64,000 nucleotides of DNA from Syncephalis plumigaleata. Its lineage: Eukaryota > Zoopagomycota > Zoopagomycetes > Zoopagales > Piptocephalidaceae. The first letter of the stretch is position 1. Each line of letters opens with the position of its first letter. A program made the position numbers and the translations under genes. The stretch is taken from positions 496,001 through 560,000 of the forward strand of contig JAIXMF010000014.1 of the NCBI GenBank assembly GCA_025201365.1, given 5' to 3'. The notes under the pieces were generated by a model that did not search any database, was not told the DNA's origin, and saw nothing but the letters and a program-made list of their open reading frames with translations. This document shows, piece by piece, positions 34,001 to 48,476 of the stretch.

Positions 34001-37000
34001 ATTAATTAATTAATTAATTATTTAGTTATTAGATGTAATGCTCATTATTTACCTAGGCCTACGTTATTACCGATCAAGACAAGGTTTATATAACAAAGGA
34101 TCGTGGTAGTAATTTCGATTTGATTACTACGCCATTACCGCCTAACAAGTTGAATCTACCATGGTTCGAGTTTCATACGACGAAACCGTCCTCTTTCCTA
34201 TTTACCGGTAGTACGGAATGTCCCGGTTGTCATACGGAAGTGCATGTAACACATGATGATGGCAAGACGTGGCATTTAGTTAAATCATGGGCGCAATCAT
34301 GTCGATTCCGAGGGATAACTTGACATTTATTGCATTGCGTATAAACATGCATCAGGCGTGTCACAGGATAAATTAGCGGGCAAATCTACGGATGATAACA
34401 TACTAGTATTGCAATTGATGACGGAATCCGATCGATCATGGCGACAATTATTGAATCGGGTTAATGACATGTACCTGTACGATGCATTCGTATTGGCCAC
34501 TACGGTAAGTTACCATTACTACGAGTACACAATTCATATCACCCTACTTACTTGTGGATATATATACACAGTACAAGGCAATGAATTGAACATCTACACC
34601 AGTAGTGATGGTATTAAATTCACACCTGCTCAGTTTCCACCCAATCTATCTGTGAATGGACCTGCGTTCACCTTGTTGACCTCAGGTTCAGGCGCGTTAT
34701 TCATAGATATTGTCAGTCGTAGAACACCTGATAAATCATATGGCACACTATTCTCGTCTAATTACAATGGCACCAAATTCAGTGTATCACTCGCCAATAC
34801 GAATCGTGACAATAATGGTCTAGTGGATATTGAACGATTAGCCGCGGTGCAAGGTGTACTTCTAGCCAATACGGTGACGAATACGGAACAACTAGTGGAT
34901 GCGACAACAAAGAAACAATCAGTTACGCGAATCTCGTACAATGATGGTCGTACGTGGCACTCGTTGAAACCACCCGCACAAGATGTAGACGGACATACCT
35001 ATAACTGCACGAGTAATTGTCATTTACACTTGCATGGACAATCGACGGCAGGTGGTAATACGGGTGAGCTATTCAGTTCACCGAGTACACCTGGCCTATT
35101 AATGGGTGTAGGCAATGTGGGTGAACATCTACAAGATGTAGAGCATGCTCATACCTACTTGTCACGAGATGCCGGTCAAACCTGGCAAGAAGTAAGGAAA
35201 GGCGCGAGTTTCTACGAGTTTGGCAATTATGGCGCGTTGATTGTTATGGTGGATCAGCAATCGCCTACCAATGAACTATGGTAAGCAGTTACTAGTGGAT
35301 ATTCAATGGTGTTTACTAATGAATTACTCATTATAATGAATAGGTATAGTTGGGATATGGGTGATCACTGGACTAAATACAAGTTTAGTAAGCATTCGGT
35401 TAAGGTGACCATGCTTACCACGAGACCGGGATCGACTAGTACAAAGTTCATCATTGTAGGCCTATTGGTGGATAGTAATGATAGTGATGCAAGCGGTGAT
35501 TTGAATCAAATTGTTATTCAAGTAGATTTCTCGCAACTTGAACCAAGACAATGTACGTTATTCATTGCTTATTAATAGAGGAAGAACTAATAGTATGTAT
35601 ATATATAGGCGAATATAATGGTGAAGATGAAAGTAAGAATGACTTTGAAATATGGGATCCATTATCTGTAGTGGATGCATCATGTTTCCTAGGACAGAAG
35701 GTATATGATGATACTAACCAATACGATAAATGGCATTGCTAACATGATGATATTAATGTTACTGTTGTTATTAGACATTGTATTGGCGACGTAAAATGGA
35801 TCATATTTGTCTAATTGACGATACTGATGCACATGCATTGCCTCAACCGAAACAAGAGACATGTACCTGTCAGATAGATGATTATGATTGGTGAGTAGCA
35901 TTGATGAGTGAAATAATCAATGCATCTAGCTAATATAAGCTGATGGTGCATTAGTGATAATGGATTCTGGCGAGATGACGATGGCAAGTGTAGTCTATTG
36001 GGACTGGATCCACGTCGACCAAGTCATTGTGAGCAAGATGCCACGTACAAGAGTAGTGCAGGGTGAGTGATATCAATGACTTGTAGTAATAGCGGTAATG
36101 CTAATAGATACATGTATACCTCTCTGTATGATTGATTAGATATGTAAAGAATCCACGTAGTAAATGTTCAGGTGGAGACACGTCATTCGAAGGTGTAGTC
36201 GATCGTAAATGTAGTGAATGTAAGCAATCTAGATGACATTGTATGATATTCATTTGTAGCTAACTATTATTGATTAGCACGAGGTGCACATGCCGATATT
36301 ACGCGACTATCTCATCTTGTACAAGATCAGTTCTATTTCCCTAAATCAGAGGTAAATAACTCGTTATATATAGGTATTATCATGAGTGATGTTTTAACAA
36401 CAACAACAACATGTAACACACTAGAATATCATGATCTACTTATTAAATGGACAAGTATGGCGTAGTGCCAATGAAGGCAAAGAATGGCATCGCATTAAAG
36501 AGGACAATGATGTGACATTTATGGCAATGTATCATGACGCATACTTCGTAGATAGAGTAAGTAATACTTGTGTGGATATATAATAATATAGCATCTATAC
36601 TTACTGTCACATTGTTAATAGGCGATATTTGTTGTAAAAGACAAGGATATTCACTATATGACGAATAATCAAGGAGATAGTCTAATTGAGATTACAACAC
36701 CATTGCCACCTAGTGTGTTTAACGTGCCCATCTTCCAATTCCATCCCACTGAATCAGAATGGATGATCTACATGGCGAGTCAATACTGCAATGAAGAGAA
36801 AGAGAAAGATAAAGAGAAACAAGGCGATTGTCATGCACAGGTAGGATATTACTCTTTATTATTCGATGAATAGATCATCTAATGATGCTGCTATGCTATA
36901 ATATATAGGCATTTAGCACAAAGGATGGCGGTAAAACATGGCATCTACTGGCTCGTTACGTGCATCAATGTCAATGGCTAGCGACACCGAAACTACAAGC

Positions 37001-39630
37001 CTACGAGAAGGATGCGATTATTTGCGAGGTTTACAAGCAAGCATCTGGATCACAACGAACATTCGTGGATAATCCATTGCAAATGATTATTAGTCATGAT
37101 GAGTTTAAACAGAACACTACGACGATCTCTCCCATTGTAGGCTACTCCATACAGGATGCATTCCTTGTGGTGGCAGCGGTGAGTGATATGCTAGCACTAC
37201 TAGAATAGAATCTAACGAATGACATTCGTCAATATCACATCCTCCTAGACTGAACCAGGTGATTCTGGACTGCTATTACACATTTCTATGAATGGTAAAG
37301 AATTTGCACTAGCTGAATTTCCATCAGGAGAGAATATTCTACACAAGGTAAGATGATCATCTTTAGTAGTAATAGTAATTGTAATAATGAATCGATTATC
37401 TAGGCGTATACATTGTTGGAACCGACTAGACAAACACTTACCTTGCACATTACGGAATCAGCCAAGGAAGGCGTGGAATGGGGCAACCTACTTAATTCTA
37501 ATTGGAATGGTACCTACTACACGCAGATACTCGATCATGTCAATCGTAATAGCAAGGGACTAGTCGATTTTGAACGTATACTCGGTATTGAAGGTGTGGC
37601 CATGGCTAATCAAGTGCCAATACTAGAGAATTAACGAGTAAATCGACGGTCAATCATCTAAACAAATACAGACAAGGATTACCTATGATAATGGTGAGTA
37701 GCAGCTAGAGTTCAATATATATATAGTACTAATAATATTGCTTAGGACAAACATGGCAATTCCTACCTGTACCAAAGACCAAGGTGAATGGATTCCCATT
37801 AACATGCAAGGCAAGTGACGACATTCTACTAGGCTGATTGTACAATCTAACATTGTGTCCCTATAATGATGATGATGATGAATAGACGACACCTTGTCAT
37901 TTGCACTTGCATGGTTTCACAGAGAGAACCGATTCGTTTAACGTGTTTAGCGCACCCACAGCCATTGGTCTTATGATGGGTGTGGGCAATGTCGGATCAC
38001 ATCTGGAGGAGTATGCGAATGCAGACACGTATTTAACCCGTGATGCAGGACGTACTTGGCAGGTTATTCGTAAAGGACCACATTTATACGCGTTTGGTGA
38101 TCATGGTGGATTGATTGTACTCGTTAGCGACGTGGAACCCGTTGATTATGTACTGTAAGTAATGCACCATTGACATGACTATTTATTTCCCTAGTATTAA
38201 TGATATTCCTTGATGATAGTTATTCAACGAATGAAGGACGATCATTCGAGAAATTCTACTTTACAAATGCTAATAAGAAGTGCGAGTGACCACATTGACC
38301 ACGGAACCAATGTCTACTAGTCGACGCTTCCTTTTATTCGGCACGGCTCGTCGTGGTGCCACTGAACAATTAGTGATTCGATTGGATTTCCGTAATTTAT
38401 TCCAGCGTAAATGTAAGTGAGAATTACTAAACTGAATCATAATAGATTGTATAACATGTATGTATAAATGTACAGGTATACTTGATATGCATAATGAATC
38501 ACCCGATCAGAATGACTTTGAATGGTGGCAACCTATTCGTTACACATCAGCAATGAAGAAGAAGAAGCTGATGATGATGATTCAGTGAAAATAGATAAGC
38601 ATTGTCTATTTGGACATGAGGTAGATTAGCACGTATACTAATGAATGAATCATTAATTAATCAATTGTTATGCAACATATAGACAAAGTTTATACGACGT
38701 ATACCCGATCGCGACTGCTTTATTGGTCGTAAATTCACGGGAGTCACTCAACACGTACGCAATTGTACTTGTACAGCAGCCGATTTGAATGGTAACAATA
38801 ATAGTGATAAATTGATAAATTGATTAACACATTATCACAATTGCTAGTGATTACAACTTTGTACGAAATGAGCAAGGCAACTGTGTTCTAGCACCGGGTA
38901 TTGCAGAACGAACTCATGGTGAATGCGATGCTAGTGGCTACATGCGATTAGCAAGCGGGTATGTAAACATGTACTGGTTATTCATCTGGAAATAACACGA
39001 CATACTAATCATTTATCATAAACATGATAGATATCGTCGTATTGGTCTATCTACTTGTCAGGGTGGTATGGAATTAGATGTTGGTGAATTAGTAGATTGT
39101 CAAGGTAATTTATACATATATGCATAATTAGATAGATAGTCTAACTAATAATGTACATGTACTACAGGTCATAGTGTTGTATGGACCCTGTTTAAAGTTA
39201 TCTTTTGGGTTGCATTGGCCGCCTTTATTGGTCTATTATGGTTTAGTAGAAGTGAATGGGTGTACACGTAAGTTCATTAATCAATTGTTTTACGCTATAA
39301 TGATGAATAATGAATAATAATCATAGTGTTTATAGTTGGATATCGGAATATCGTCGTCGTCATCGACGTAATTCAAGTAGTAATGGTGGCAGTGGTGGTG
39401 GTGGTTCCCAACAACAATACGTGCGATTCCATGGACTTGACTGGCTTTCCCCAGCAGCATGGCATTTACCACGATTCTCGGCGGGACAACTGCCCACTTG
39501 GCTTGGTAACTGGTTTAGACGCGTGCCTTATTCAAGATTGGATAGACGAGCACGTCATACTAGTGAAACGGACAATCTATTCGACGACGACGACGAGATA
39601 TTAAGTGATGCGGAATTGATTGATATGTAA
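31018..39630 (+). CDS. VPS10: VPS10/sortilin-type sorting receptor with three luminal Vps10 modules
   Basis: Type I Golgi-to-endosome receptor that carries vacuolar hydrolases. Possible starts are ATG 31018, 31069 or 31153; the last gives a compact signal peptide (MHWLSTRALVLIVTVIILAS). Module 1 covers ~31240-33760, module 2 ~33770-36230 and module 3 ~36280-39110. Each has BNR/Asp-box beta-propeller turns (SKDGGITW, DDGKTWH, TRDAGRTW), a GVGNVG-type block (SVG in module 1) and a Cys-rich sortilin-C end (CPCQEHDYECDYNY; CTCQIDDYDCDNGF; CTCTAADL plus DYNF). One transmembrane helix (WTLFKVIFWVALAAFIGLLW, about 39183-39240) precedes a cytosolic tail with a Gly-rich stretch, NLFDDDDEILSDAEL and TAA 39628-39630. 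More than 30 short introns, several single-base frame breaks (for example near 32500 and 32640). Yeast Vps10 has two modules; three is unusual. Confidence 0.9.
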
Positions 39631-39841
39631 CAAAAAGAAAGCAGGCAATTCATGTTGATTGTGATACACGTAGTCTTATTACAATAATAAAGTAGATTTA
39701 TACTGAACATTGGAATAACACTAAAATGATGTGTATGTATACTACTTATTCGTTTATTCATAAAAGTATTCTGTACATTAAAGAGGATATAAGAAGGATG
39801 AATGCTGATGATGAGATGGAATAAGCGTGGCTCTAGACCAT

Positions 39842-41279
39842 TCAAGTTTCCCATAGCTTCCAACCTTCATGTGGCGGTAGTGGCGCCCCTTTTTCTAACA
39901 CTATCTTCTTAAGCATTGCCATACCGTCTATAACAGTTTTAGTGCGTGTCGAGGCTACTTCATATCCATTTACAAAAGCTTTGCATATTACGCCAGTAGT
40001 TGTATCACAATAATAATATTGTATACGAGGTGTATCTGATCCGGCAGTACTAGGCGCGTATTTCATGTCATAGGTGGATTCGGATCGTGAAGTAGTATGC
40101 GTCTCAGATGGTGCAACACGAGATTCCGTTGGTAAGCTAGGAATATCGCATTGCATATTATGTTGCTCAGGTTGTTGCACGCCAAATGGTCGGACCAAGT
40201 GAGACGGAGTGGCGTGGAATAGACTTCTCGAACCAGATGAATTGCTCGTCGAGGCAGAAGATGAACTATCCGAACTAGAATGAAAATCTTTAAGACTGCC
40301 TGGTGCACGCATGCCACCCAGTGTTCCCATCATCGGCGAGGTAGGGTAAGACTGCAAGGGCTGACTCCTCTCTCCTAGATCCATACTATTATTGCATGAC
40401 ATTGGCGGCAGTACATCGGATGATGGATTACCACGCTTTTGCTCTTGATGCATTGATCGTATACCCTTCAAGGCATCGAGGAATGGGGCTGGCGTGCCTG
40501 GAGCAACACCCATACTTACGGGAGGGAGACGACCACAGTCGCACTGGATACTTTGTAGTAATCGAAGCGTAGCAATACGTGTAACATCCTCACGAGCCGT
40601 TTGTTTTCTTCGATAGGTCGCGGATGATTTAAAGAATTGCAATCGATCCGGACTTGGACCTACACTAAGATGTGCCTCAAAACTCGGGATATGATCCCGC
40701 GCCGCTTGTGTCTCCATATTGACACAGGTAATTTGTGCGGGAGGCCAAGCGAAATCTAACATAATCATCATTGAATAAAAGAGAGTGACATTAATATATA
40801 CATATGTATATGTGTGATTAGTACGCTATCAATCATGGATATAATTCATAGACTAACAGATACTAGTAATAATAGTACTTACAATTACATAGCATGTTGA
40901 TAGCCTGCGGGTATGAAGTACTGGTGGCTGTACCATTGCGTAGAGCCGGATCTCGTAGTAATTCCGGTAGACGTGCGCAGTTACATTGACGATATCCCGA
41001 CTGTTGTCGTAGTGATTCAACGGCTTGCCAGGCTAATTCAGCCACGGCATCCTTGGCTGCCCGTTTCGACGAATAGTGTCCTTTCAGCGGGGTGAGATCC
41101 CCGATATCGGACGGCGACGTCAGCGTATCGAACATACCAAGTTGCCGAATCGAGACACTGCAACTATACGTGAACGGAGAGTTAATCTGTCCACTCAAAC
41201 GATGCTCCGTAAAGTTATATTGAGGTGTCTCCCAACGCTGAGCCTGACAGTATTCTTGTAATCGTGACACGGGATGCAT
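39842..41279 (-). CDS. Multi-dsRBD double-stranded RNA-binding protein
   Basis: About 436 residues over two exons, with one intron (40756-40882) and an intact frame. Start ATG 41277-41279. Three segments have the double-stranded-RNA-binding (DSRM) pattern. The first (residues ~5-95) begins LQEYCQAQRWETPQYNF and ends YSSKRAAKDAVAELAWQAV, with the Lys-rich helix-2 start typical of RNA-contacting dsRBDs. The second (~135-200) has FEAHLSVG and TYRRKQTAREDVTRIATLRL. The third, C-terminal (~375-430), has IQYYYCDTTTGVICKAF and TKTVIDGMAMLKKIVLEKG and is the most divergent. A Ser/Pro/Met-rich linker (~215-370) separates 2 and 3. No RNase III, helicase or deaminase domain is present, so a role as cofactor in RNA silencing or RNA editing-type complexes is only a guess. 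The first domain is the best supported. Confidence 0.65.
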
Positions 41280-42084
41280 GTCCGACTAACAAACAATAGA
41301 GCAGAACAACCGTGTATATATTATATAAATACACAGAGAAACGACAAAGAAGAACAAGAAGCAAAGTAGAATACCAGTGAAGGAATAACCGATACACAAC
41401 AGGTGAGTCGAGTTGAGCGTTTCACAACGGGTGGTCAATAACTTTTAATGATGCAGCATGAACAAGGAAGGATGATATCAATCATCATAATGATAGTAGT
41501 ACGCTGCATAGATTTTCCAATCAGTCATTATTGTTGCTATTGAAAAAGCACCTTCTAATTAAATAGCCTGTAATTACTAGTAATACTAATAGTAAACAAG
41601 TGTGTTACGTGTGCCTCTGGCTACTAGGATAGATATGAATAAACATCATCGTTATGGTTTATTTATTTTGAGTATTGTTCTATCGATTATTCTATAGTGT
41701 TTCTATACTAGGTTTATTCACCGATATATGGAGACTGTACTAGTGTACTAGTTCGATATACAGACAAGAGGCGATCTTACACACCAGTCTAATTTGGATA
41801 ATAGTAGGAAGAAGTGTAGACACTAGTACATTTGTATATTCATCATGTATACCGATAATAGTGACCCTGAAACTACTCGTCAGGCACGAAAGGTAACACA
41901 CACACGCACACACGACGATAACTGTCCTAATCACGTAGTAGTTTCATAGTCTATTCTGTATCATTGAGTATGACTACAATATTGGTGGCATTAGCAAGTA
42001 AATGAAATACTATGAATTATTAAAGTGAGTCACTATGTATTTCTTCGCTTATTATTGATAACGAATAAGCCAATCGATATACAG

Positions 42085-42240
42085 TAGCAGTTCAGCTATG
42101 GGATCATCGCTGCAGTCACTGCAATGACACGGAACATATTAGCCGTCAATGTACATCCTAATCAATATAGTTTCAAGTGACAATACCCCGTTCTATGGAT
42201 CAGCTGATGATGAATTGTAGAATAGGATGATCAGTATCGT
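42085..42240 (+). pseudogene. Degenerate WD40-repeat fragment
   Basis: A short coding-like stretch: AVQLWDHRCSHCNDTEHI, then in a shifted frame AVNVHPNQYSF, then YGSADDEL. The order (strand ending in LWD, loop, His-x-Ile, hydrophobic-x-hydrophobic-His-Pro, then GSxDD) is that of one to one-and-a-half WD40 blades, closest in feel to DCAF-type propellers. Stops and frame changes follow within tens of bases and no open exons of comparable quality flank it. Read as an eroded gene fragment; chance resemblance is possible given the length. Confidence 0.3.
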
Positions 42241-43094
42241 TATTGGTAACATTGAGTATATTGATCAATGTGTGAATATAGTAGAGATAGTTGATGAGAA
42301 ATTCAAGTCTAGCATTCTATTATAATCTATGCAAGCAATTGTTTATAGTGGATTAATAATAGATCAGTATCTGCGCTGTTTAATCGGATATCCATTATAG
42401 ATAGAGAAATTCCCGCAGCAATGTAGACACGCATACGCACTCATATCCATTGACGCTATGAAAGGGAAATACGGCAAAGGTCGTGTCAACGCCAAATGAA
42501 GGTTATTCGCTTTCCCGTCAAGTGTTTGTAAATGGAAAGAATGCGAGAATAAGGAAGAAGCGGAATTGAATTGTCAAGCAAACTGACAGATAACCATAGT
42601 TGGATTGTATCACTGCGTTGTATAGACTTGTGAGAACGTGTGTCAATGTATCTATGTGAACAATAAGCAACTATTGTAGTGTATACACTGTGATAGAGGG
42701 ATAGAAAGAGGAGACAGGCCCATGTTTCAAACAATATCGAAAATAAGCATGAAACGTTCGTGTCCTACCAAATGGAATCCAGTTTTTTATCATTGTAGTG
42801 CACAGTATACAAGTACACGTATCGTTTCATACTACCTGACCACCATTAGTCATGGAGCAACATGAAGTGAGTAAATAACCAAGCGAGAGGAGAGAAAGAG
42901 CGCACTGTCTACTATCGTGAGCACATCGGGGGTCAGCCGATCAATTTCGCGGGTAACATCGGATGGATGGATAAGACGTAAACGGAAGAGGATTGCGGAT
43001 GTTGATTTACTTGGTAAATGGCGAATTTACCACTTACAGCCATGCACGCATTCCTTCAAATGGGACCCTTTAGGTTTCAAATGCCGCAAAGTTA

Positions 43095-43145
43095 CACACA
43101 CACACACTCGCTCTCACATACATACATACACATACATACATACGC
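43095..43145. repeat. CA / CATA microsatellite
   Basis: Tandem CA units followed by CATA units in the gene-poor stretch upstream of the LPMO-like gene. Confidence 0.75.
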
Positions 43146-43291
43146 GTATGCTGTTTGTAGTGTTTGCTTGGCAATGCATCATGTAGGTAGAACGAAAGAG
43201 TAAGCTACGAGAATGGCAATGACATACTCGTATCTATCGTGATAACAAGGCAATCGACAAATTCACACGTACCATTTGCATACTAATCGAC

Positions 43292-43299
43292 TATAAAAG
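43292..43299 (+). promoter_or_regulatory. TATA-like box upstream of the LPMO-like gene
   Basis: TATAAAAG about 385 bp before the ATG at 43683, followed by a long C/T-rich strand (43320-43520), a layout common for inducible, highly expressed fungal genes. If used, the mRNA would have a ~350-nt leader unless an intron lies in it. Inference from motif and position. Confidence 0.35.
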
Positions 43300-43682
43300 A
43301 GCCGTTTGCATTGCGATAGCTTTCCTGTTCCTCACCTTACTTTTCTTGTTTCTTTCTTGTTCGCTAGCTACCTATCTAGCTATAATAACACGCTCCTTTC
43401 TACTATAATTGTAGCTAAGGCTGTGCCTTCAGTATTCTTGTCTTGTCTCTAACTAACTTTCTAACTAAATATTGCTATAGTCAATTTCTATTGTGCGATT
43501 GTTAATCCTCTCTCTTCTCTCTATCGATCGATATTTCGCGTGTGCGCATTATAGCCTAGCCATATTGTTTCCATTTCTTCTTGATTAGCCTTTTCTAATT
43601 GTCTCTATTTCCTTCTGCCTATAACTCTTATTATTATATTGATACATATTCCTGTTTATTCATATCCAACAACTATAACAAC

Positions 43683-44575
43683 ATGGTTCACATGATCTAC
43701 GCTCGCTGCCTCCGCTTTGGTCGCTCTCTCGGCCATCTCCAGTGTGACAGCCCATGGTTACATGTCTAGTCCTCCGGTGCGTGCTATCGAGAAGGAGGCC
43801 TACTCTGTCGACTCGCTCAAGGCCCCAACTGGGGTAATAAGGTTTGCCGTGGTGAACCAGCCGGTAAGGTCACCAACGTTGGCCATTCCGTCACCCTTGG
43901 TTTCACCATTACCGCGCCACATGTTGGCATGTGCACGGTCTACATTCTCGATGAGAATCTAGGTAACTCGCAAAAGATTGCCGAGAAGCTTGACTGTGCC
44001 GCCACCGGTAAGGTCGGACCATGGACCATCAACATTCCTAGTAACATTTCGGGACGTAAGGTGATCCGTTGGTACTGGGAGGCCGCTCACGTAACACCAC
44101 ATGAGCCTTATGAGAACTGTGCCGATGTCATTATTGGCAGCGGTGGTGGTAGTCCACAACCTGAGACCACCGGTACGCCAACACCGGCACCAGCACCAGC
44201 ACCTACCGCTACCTCACCATCATATGTTACTGCACAACCAACCGACACTGCTGGACCTTCAAGTGGTGCTACTCTACCATCCAGCAACAACACCAACACC
44301 AACAACACTAATACCAAGCCATCTGGTACTACACCATCATCGGGACCTTCATCTAATAACACCAACACTGGCACCAAAGACTCCAACTGCGACAGCAAAA
44401 AGACTACCGGTAATACTGGTAAACTAGTAACACTGGTGCCTGTCAACCAGGTCAATACACATGTAACAGCAATGGACAACTCGGCCAATGCAATTATGGT
44501 GCCTATACCTGGTTCAACTGCAGTAAGGGAACCACTTGTCGCAACAGCGGTAACTACTACTACTGCGGCTACTAA
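43683..44575 (+). CDS. Secreted chitin-binding type-4/LPMO-like protein with C-terminal CBM19-like module
   Basis: Probable copper-dependent lytic polysaccharide monooxygenase acting on chitin outside the cell. The signal peptide (ATG 43683, then TLAASALVALSAISSVTA) is followed by HGYMSSPPVR, so the mature protein would start with the His that forms half of the copper brace. A second conserved His lies in TITAPHVGMC, and the domain ends HVTPHEPYENCADVIIG. A long Pro/Thr/Ser/Asn linker (about 44145-44420) leads to a Cys-rich end with ACQPGQYTCNSNGQLGQCNY and TWFNCSKGTTCRNSG, resembling the chitin-binding CBM19 pattern, ending at TAA 44573-44575. Three single-base frame breaks: in the signal peptide (about 43702), near 43835 and near 44425. 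Read as one gene because both flanking frames make family sense. The AA family cannot be fixed by eye. Confidence 0.62.
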
Positions 44576-46127
44576 GGGAAACCATCCTGCTGCTGCTGCT
44601 GCTTCTGATGTTATCAGAAAGAAAGATGTACGACTATTCTGGTAGTAGTTGATCTGTGATATTTGTACACTCTCTCCTAGTCAAAAAAGAAGTCTCCTCC
44701 CCCTACCATGTCAGTACCACACTGTTGTGACCACCACCACCATTACTGTTGTTGTTGTTGTTTCTTGAACAATGACATCATTCTAACGAACAATACACGT
44801 AATACATACACATTCATCATTCCATAGTAGGATAGAGAATATCGAGTTGTCTATTCTCCGGTAGAGTGATTAGCTGGTCTCTTTACTCCATCGTAATGAA
44901 TAGAAGTCGAGTTCAATTTCCCTACTATTTACGACAATAAAGATGTTTTAAAATACATTAATTGATTTTACATATTTCCCAATGCCAACCAGAACGATAT
45001 TGAAAGAAGTTGTAGCTGCCTATATCTCAGTGCCTCAAATAACTACCATAGCAACATGTACTCAAGACTGTTCTAGCTTTGTGACCGCATTGAGGAGTAT
45101 GCAAGTTCAAGCACAATAAGTACCACAACCACGACCACCACTACTATAATCATCTGGTAATAGATTTACTCGGTAGTTCCTTAAAAGACGCAGCAATCTA
45201 GCTGATAGCAAGGTTATATGAGTTTTATTAATGCCTCATGCTTTCATGGTTGGAATATGCGCACAATACGATGAATGATTTATTAAAATAAAGCTACGAT
45301 TTTAATGATCCTACAATCATATGGACGTGTCAATAAAGCATGAGCATACCTGATCGTATCTATAATGCGATACGACATTCATCCAATTCATATGATCAAT
45401 TATTATTATCGATTACGCTGTATAAACCAGCATATTCGATGATCTAATAAATCCATTCATTCATTTACATACACATGCAGTATACTCTACCAACCAGCTT
45501 CCCTAATTGCTCATAGACTTGTGTAGCACATACTGAATCCTACTAGTACACTTACTAGCAATGCTCAACAGTATACCACCATCCTTTGTCGCTTTTATCT
45601 ATTCGTTGCTGGGCTATAAGCGGCATTATACCATCACAGCAAAGATACGATGGTATTAAATGATACGAAGCTTACATTGCCGTATTCACGATACATACTC
45701 GAATAAACACAGATATTAAGCAATAAATGACAATCAATTCAACGTGGAATAAAGTATTCGATACTTGCATGTCAATAATTATCATTTATGATAGCCGTAA
45801 CATGCATTATGAGACATTAAGGATAGTCGATTATTGTACTATAAGCAGTGACAAGAAACTGAGCATTTGAAAGGGAAGAAAAGTGGGTATCGCGTATAGT
45901 ATTAATCAAGATCATCAGCGATTAGATGGCAATGATTAATTACCAATTATATCGTATTGTTGTTTAACTTCTCATACCGGTACAATTTGACTTGACAAGC
46001 CGATAGGTTGCTTCTATCTATCGCTTTCCTTCTTATTGACTTTCTTTCTCTAGTTTTGCTCTGGGCTCAATAAGAATATCTTCTCTCCGCTCCTTTTATT
46101 CAATAGTGTTATACATATATACATAGT
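44576..46127. other. Intergenic
   Basis: 1.55 kb of AT-rich DNA. A GTTGTTGTTGTTGTT tract lies near 44750 and an AATAAAG at about 44936 that may serve the LPMO gene. No ORF of quality, tRNA or repeat family is visible. Pyrimidine-rich DNA at 46020-46100 marks the LYS12 promoter. Confidence 0.5.
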
Positions 46128-47729
<1,602 letters not shown>

Positions 47730-48476
47730 GCGACACCAATCGCCTGATTAGAAATAGTAATAAACTCAACAAGTCTAAATAAAGATTAATCTAACAATGA
47801 CTAATAGAATGCTTTTATTGCTATTATATGCAAATAAACGTCATAATAACGTCTACTATCCGTGTAACATGATGATATTCTGTTTTATATATATATATCC
47901 TTATCAATGAAATAATCTACTAATGAACGATTGGATCAAGTAATTTGCGCTCATGTACATGCGTGTCACGCGCACCGGATATAATAAAATAGGACTTGGA
48001 AACAAATGATGTGTCTGTGTGGTGGCATGCTTCGAATTCCATGCAAGACCTGCAGTTGTACTGAGGCATACCGCTACTTGGATTTAAGCATGTCTCGTCG
48101 TGGTACTTGCAAGCTGGCAGCATCCATACTTTCTAGTTTCGGATTATTCATTATGCGGAAACTGGTATTCACGTACATGTACTATGCATTTACCCATTTA
48201 ATTCGAAAAATGACCACACATACTCTTTGACCACCGGTATAGCTTGTTCATAATACAGAGCACAGCATGGCAAATGCACAACCTCTATAATGCATAATGG
48301 ATGGTGCAGATCATTTGCCTTGACTTCTTCCTACTAATCGTTCAATGTCCGTTCATAATATATATATATTATCATACTATATCGTTAATCTCATTTTTAC
48401 TCTTACTCCTTACTCTCTCCCCTTTCATCATAATTGTTAATATCATTATCCTATAACGTATATATCAATTGACGTG
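47730..48476. other. Intergenic
   Basis: LYS12 3' region with AATAAA (about 47778), then AT-rich DNA with TA tracts (about 47887 and 48360). A Cys-containing 74-codon plus-strand frame and an overlapping minus-strand frame (47920-48230) have no ATG or domain support. The last 150 bp are the pyrimidine-rich promoter of 7TM copy C. Confidence 0.5.

Larger units (their letters stand above)
41280..43682. other. 2.4-kb gene-poor region
   Basis: The second-longest stretch without an intact gene. It holds the degenerate WD40-like fragment and TATA-like site listed separately, and a CA/CATA microsatellite (about 43095-43145). The last ~390 bp are the likely promoter and pyrimidine-rich leader of the LPMO-like gene. 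A 90-codon frame at 42917 lacks an ATG. No tRNA or other RNA gene recognised. Confidence 0.5.

Noticed and set aside
31018-39630. Possibility that the VPS10 locus is three separate sortilin genes
   Set aside because: There is only one signal peptide (start) and one transmembrane helix with cytosolic tail (end). The modules run on through short introns with no stop, promoter-like gap or new signal peptide between them.
42917-43186. 89-codon frame with a Thr-His repeat before the LPMO gene
   Set aside because: It starts with GTG and runs into a CA microsatellite.
44108-44488. 126-codon minus-strand frame opposite the LPMO linker
   Set aside because: It is the antisense of the Pro/Thr-rich linker; the sense strand has signal peptide, domain and Cys-rich tail.
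47920-48230. Overlapping Cys-containing short frames after LYS12
   Set aside because: No domain pattern or neighbouring exon, and the two strands are mutually exclusive.
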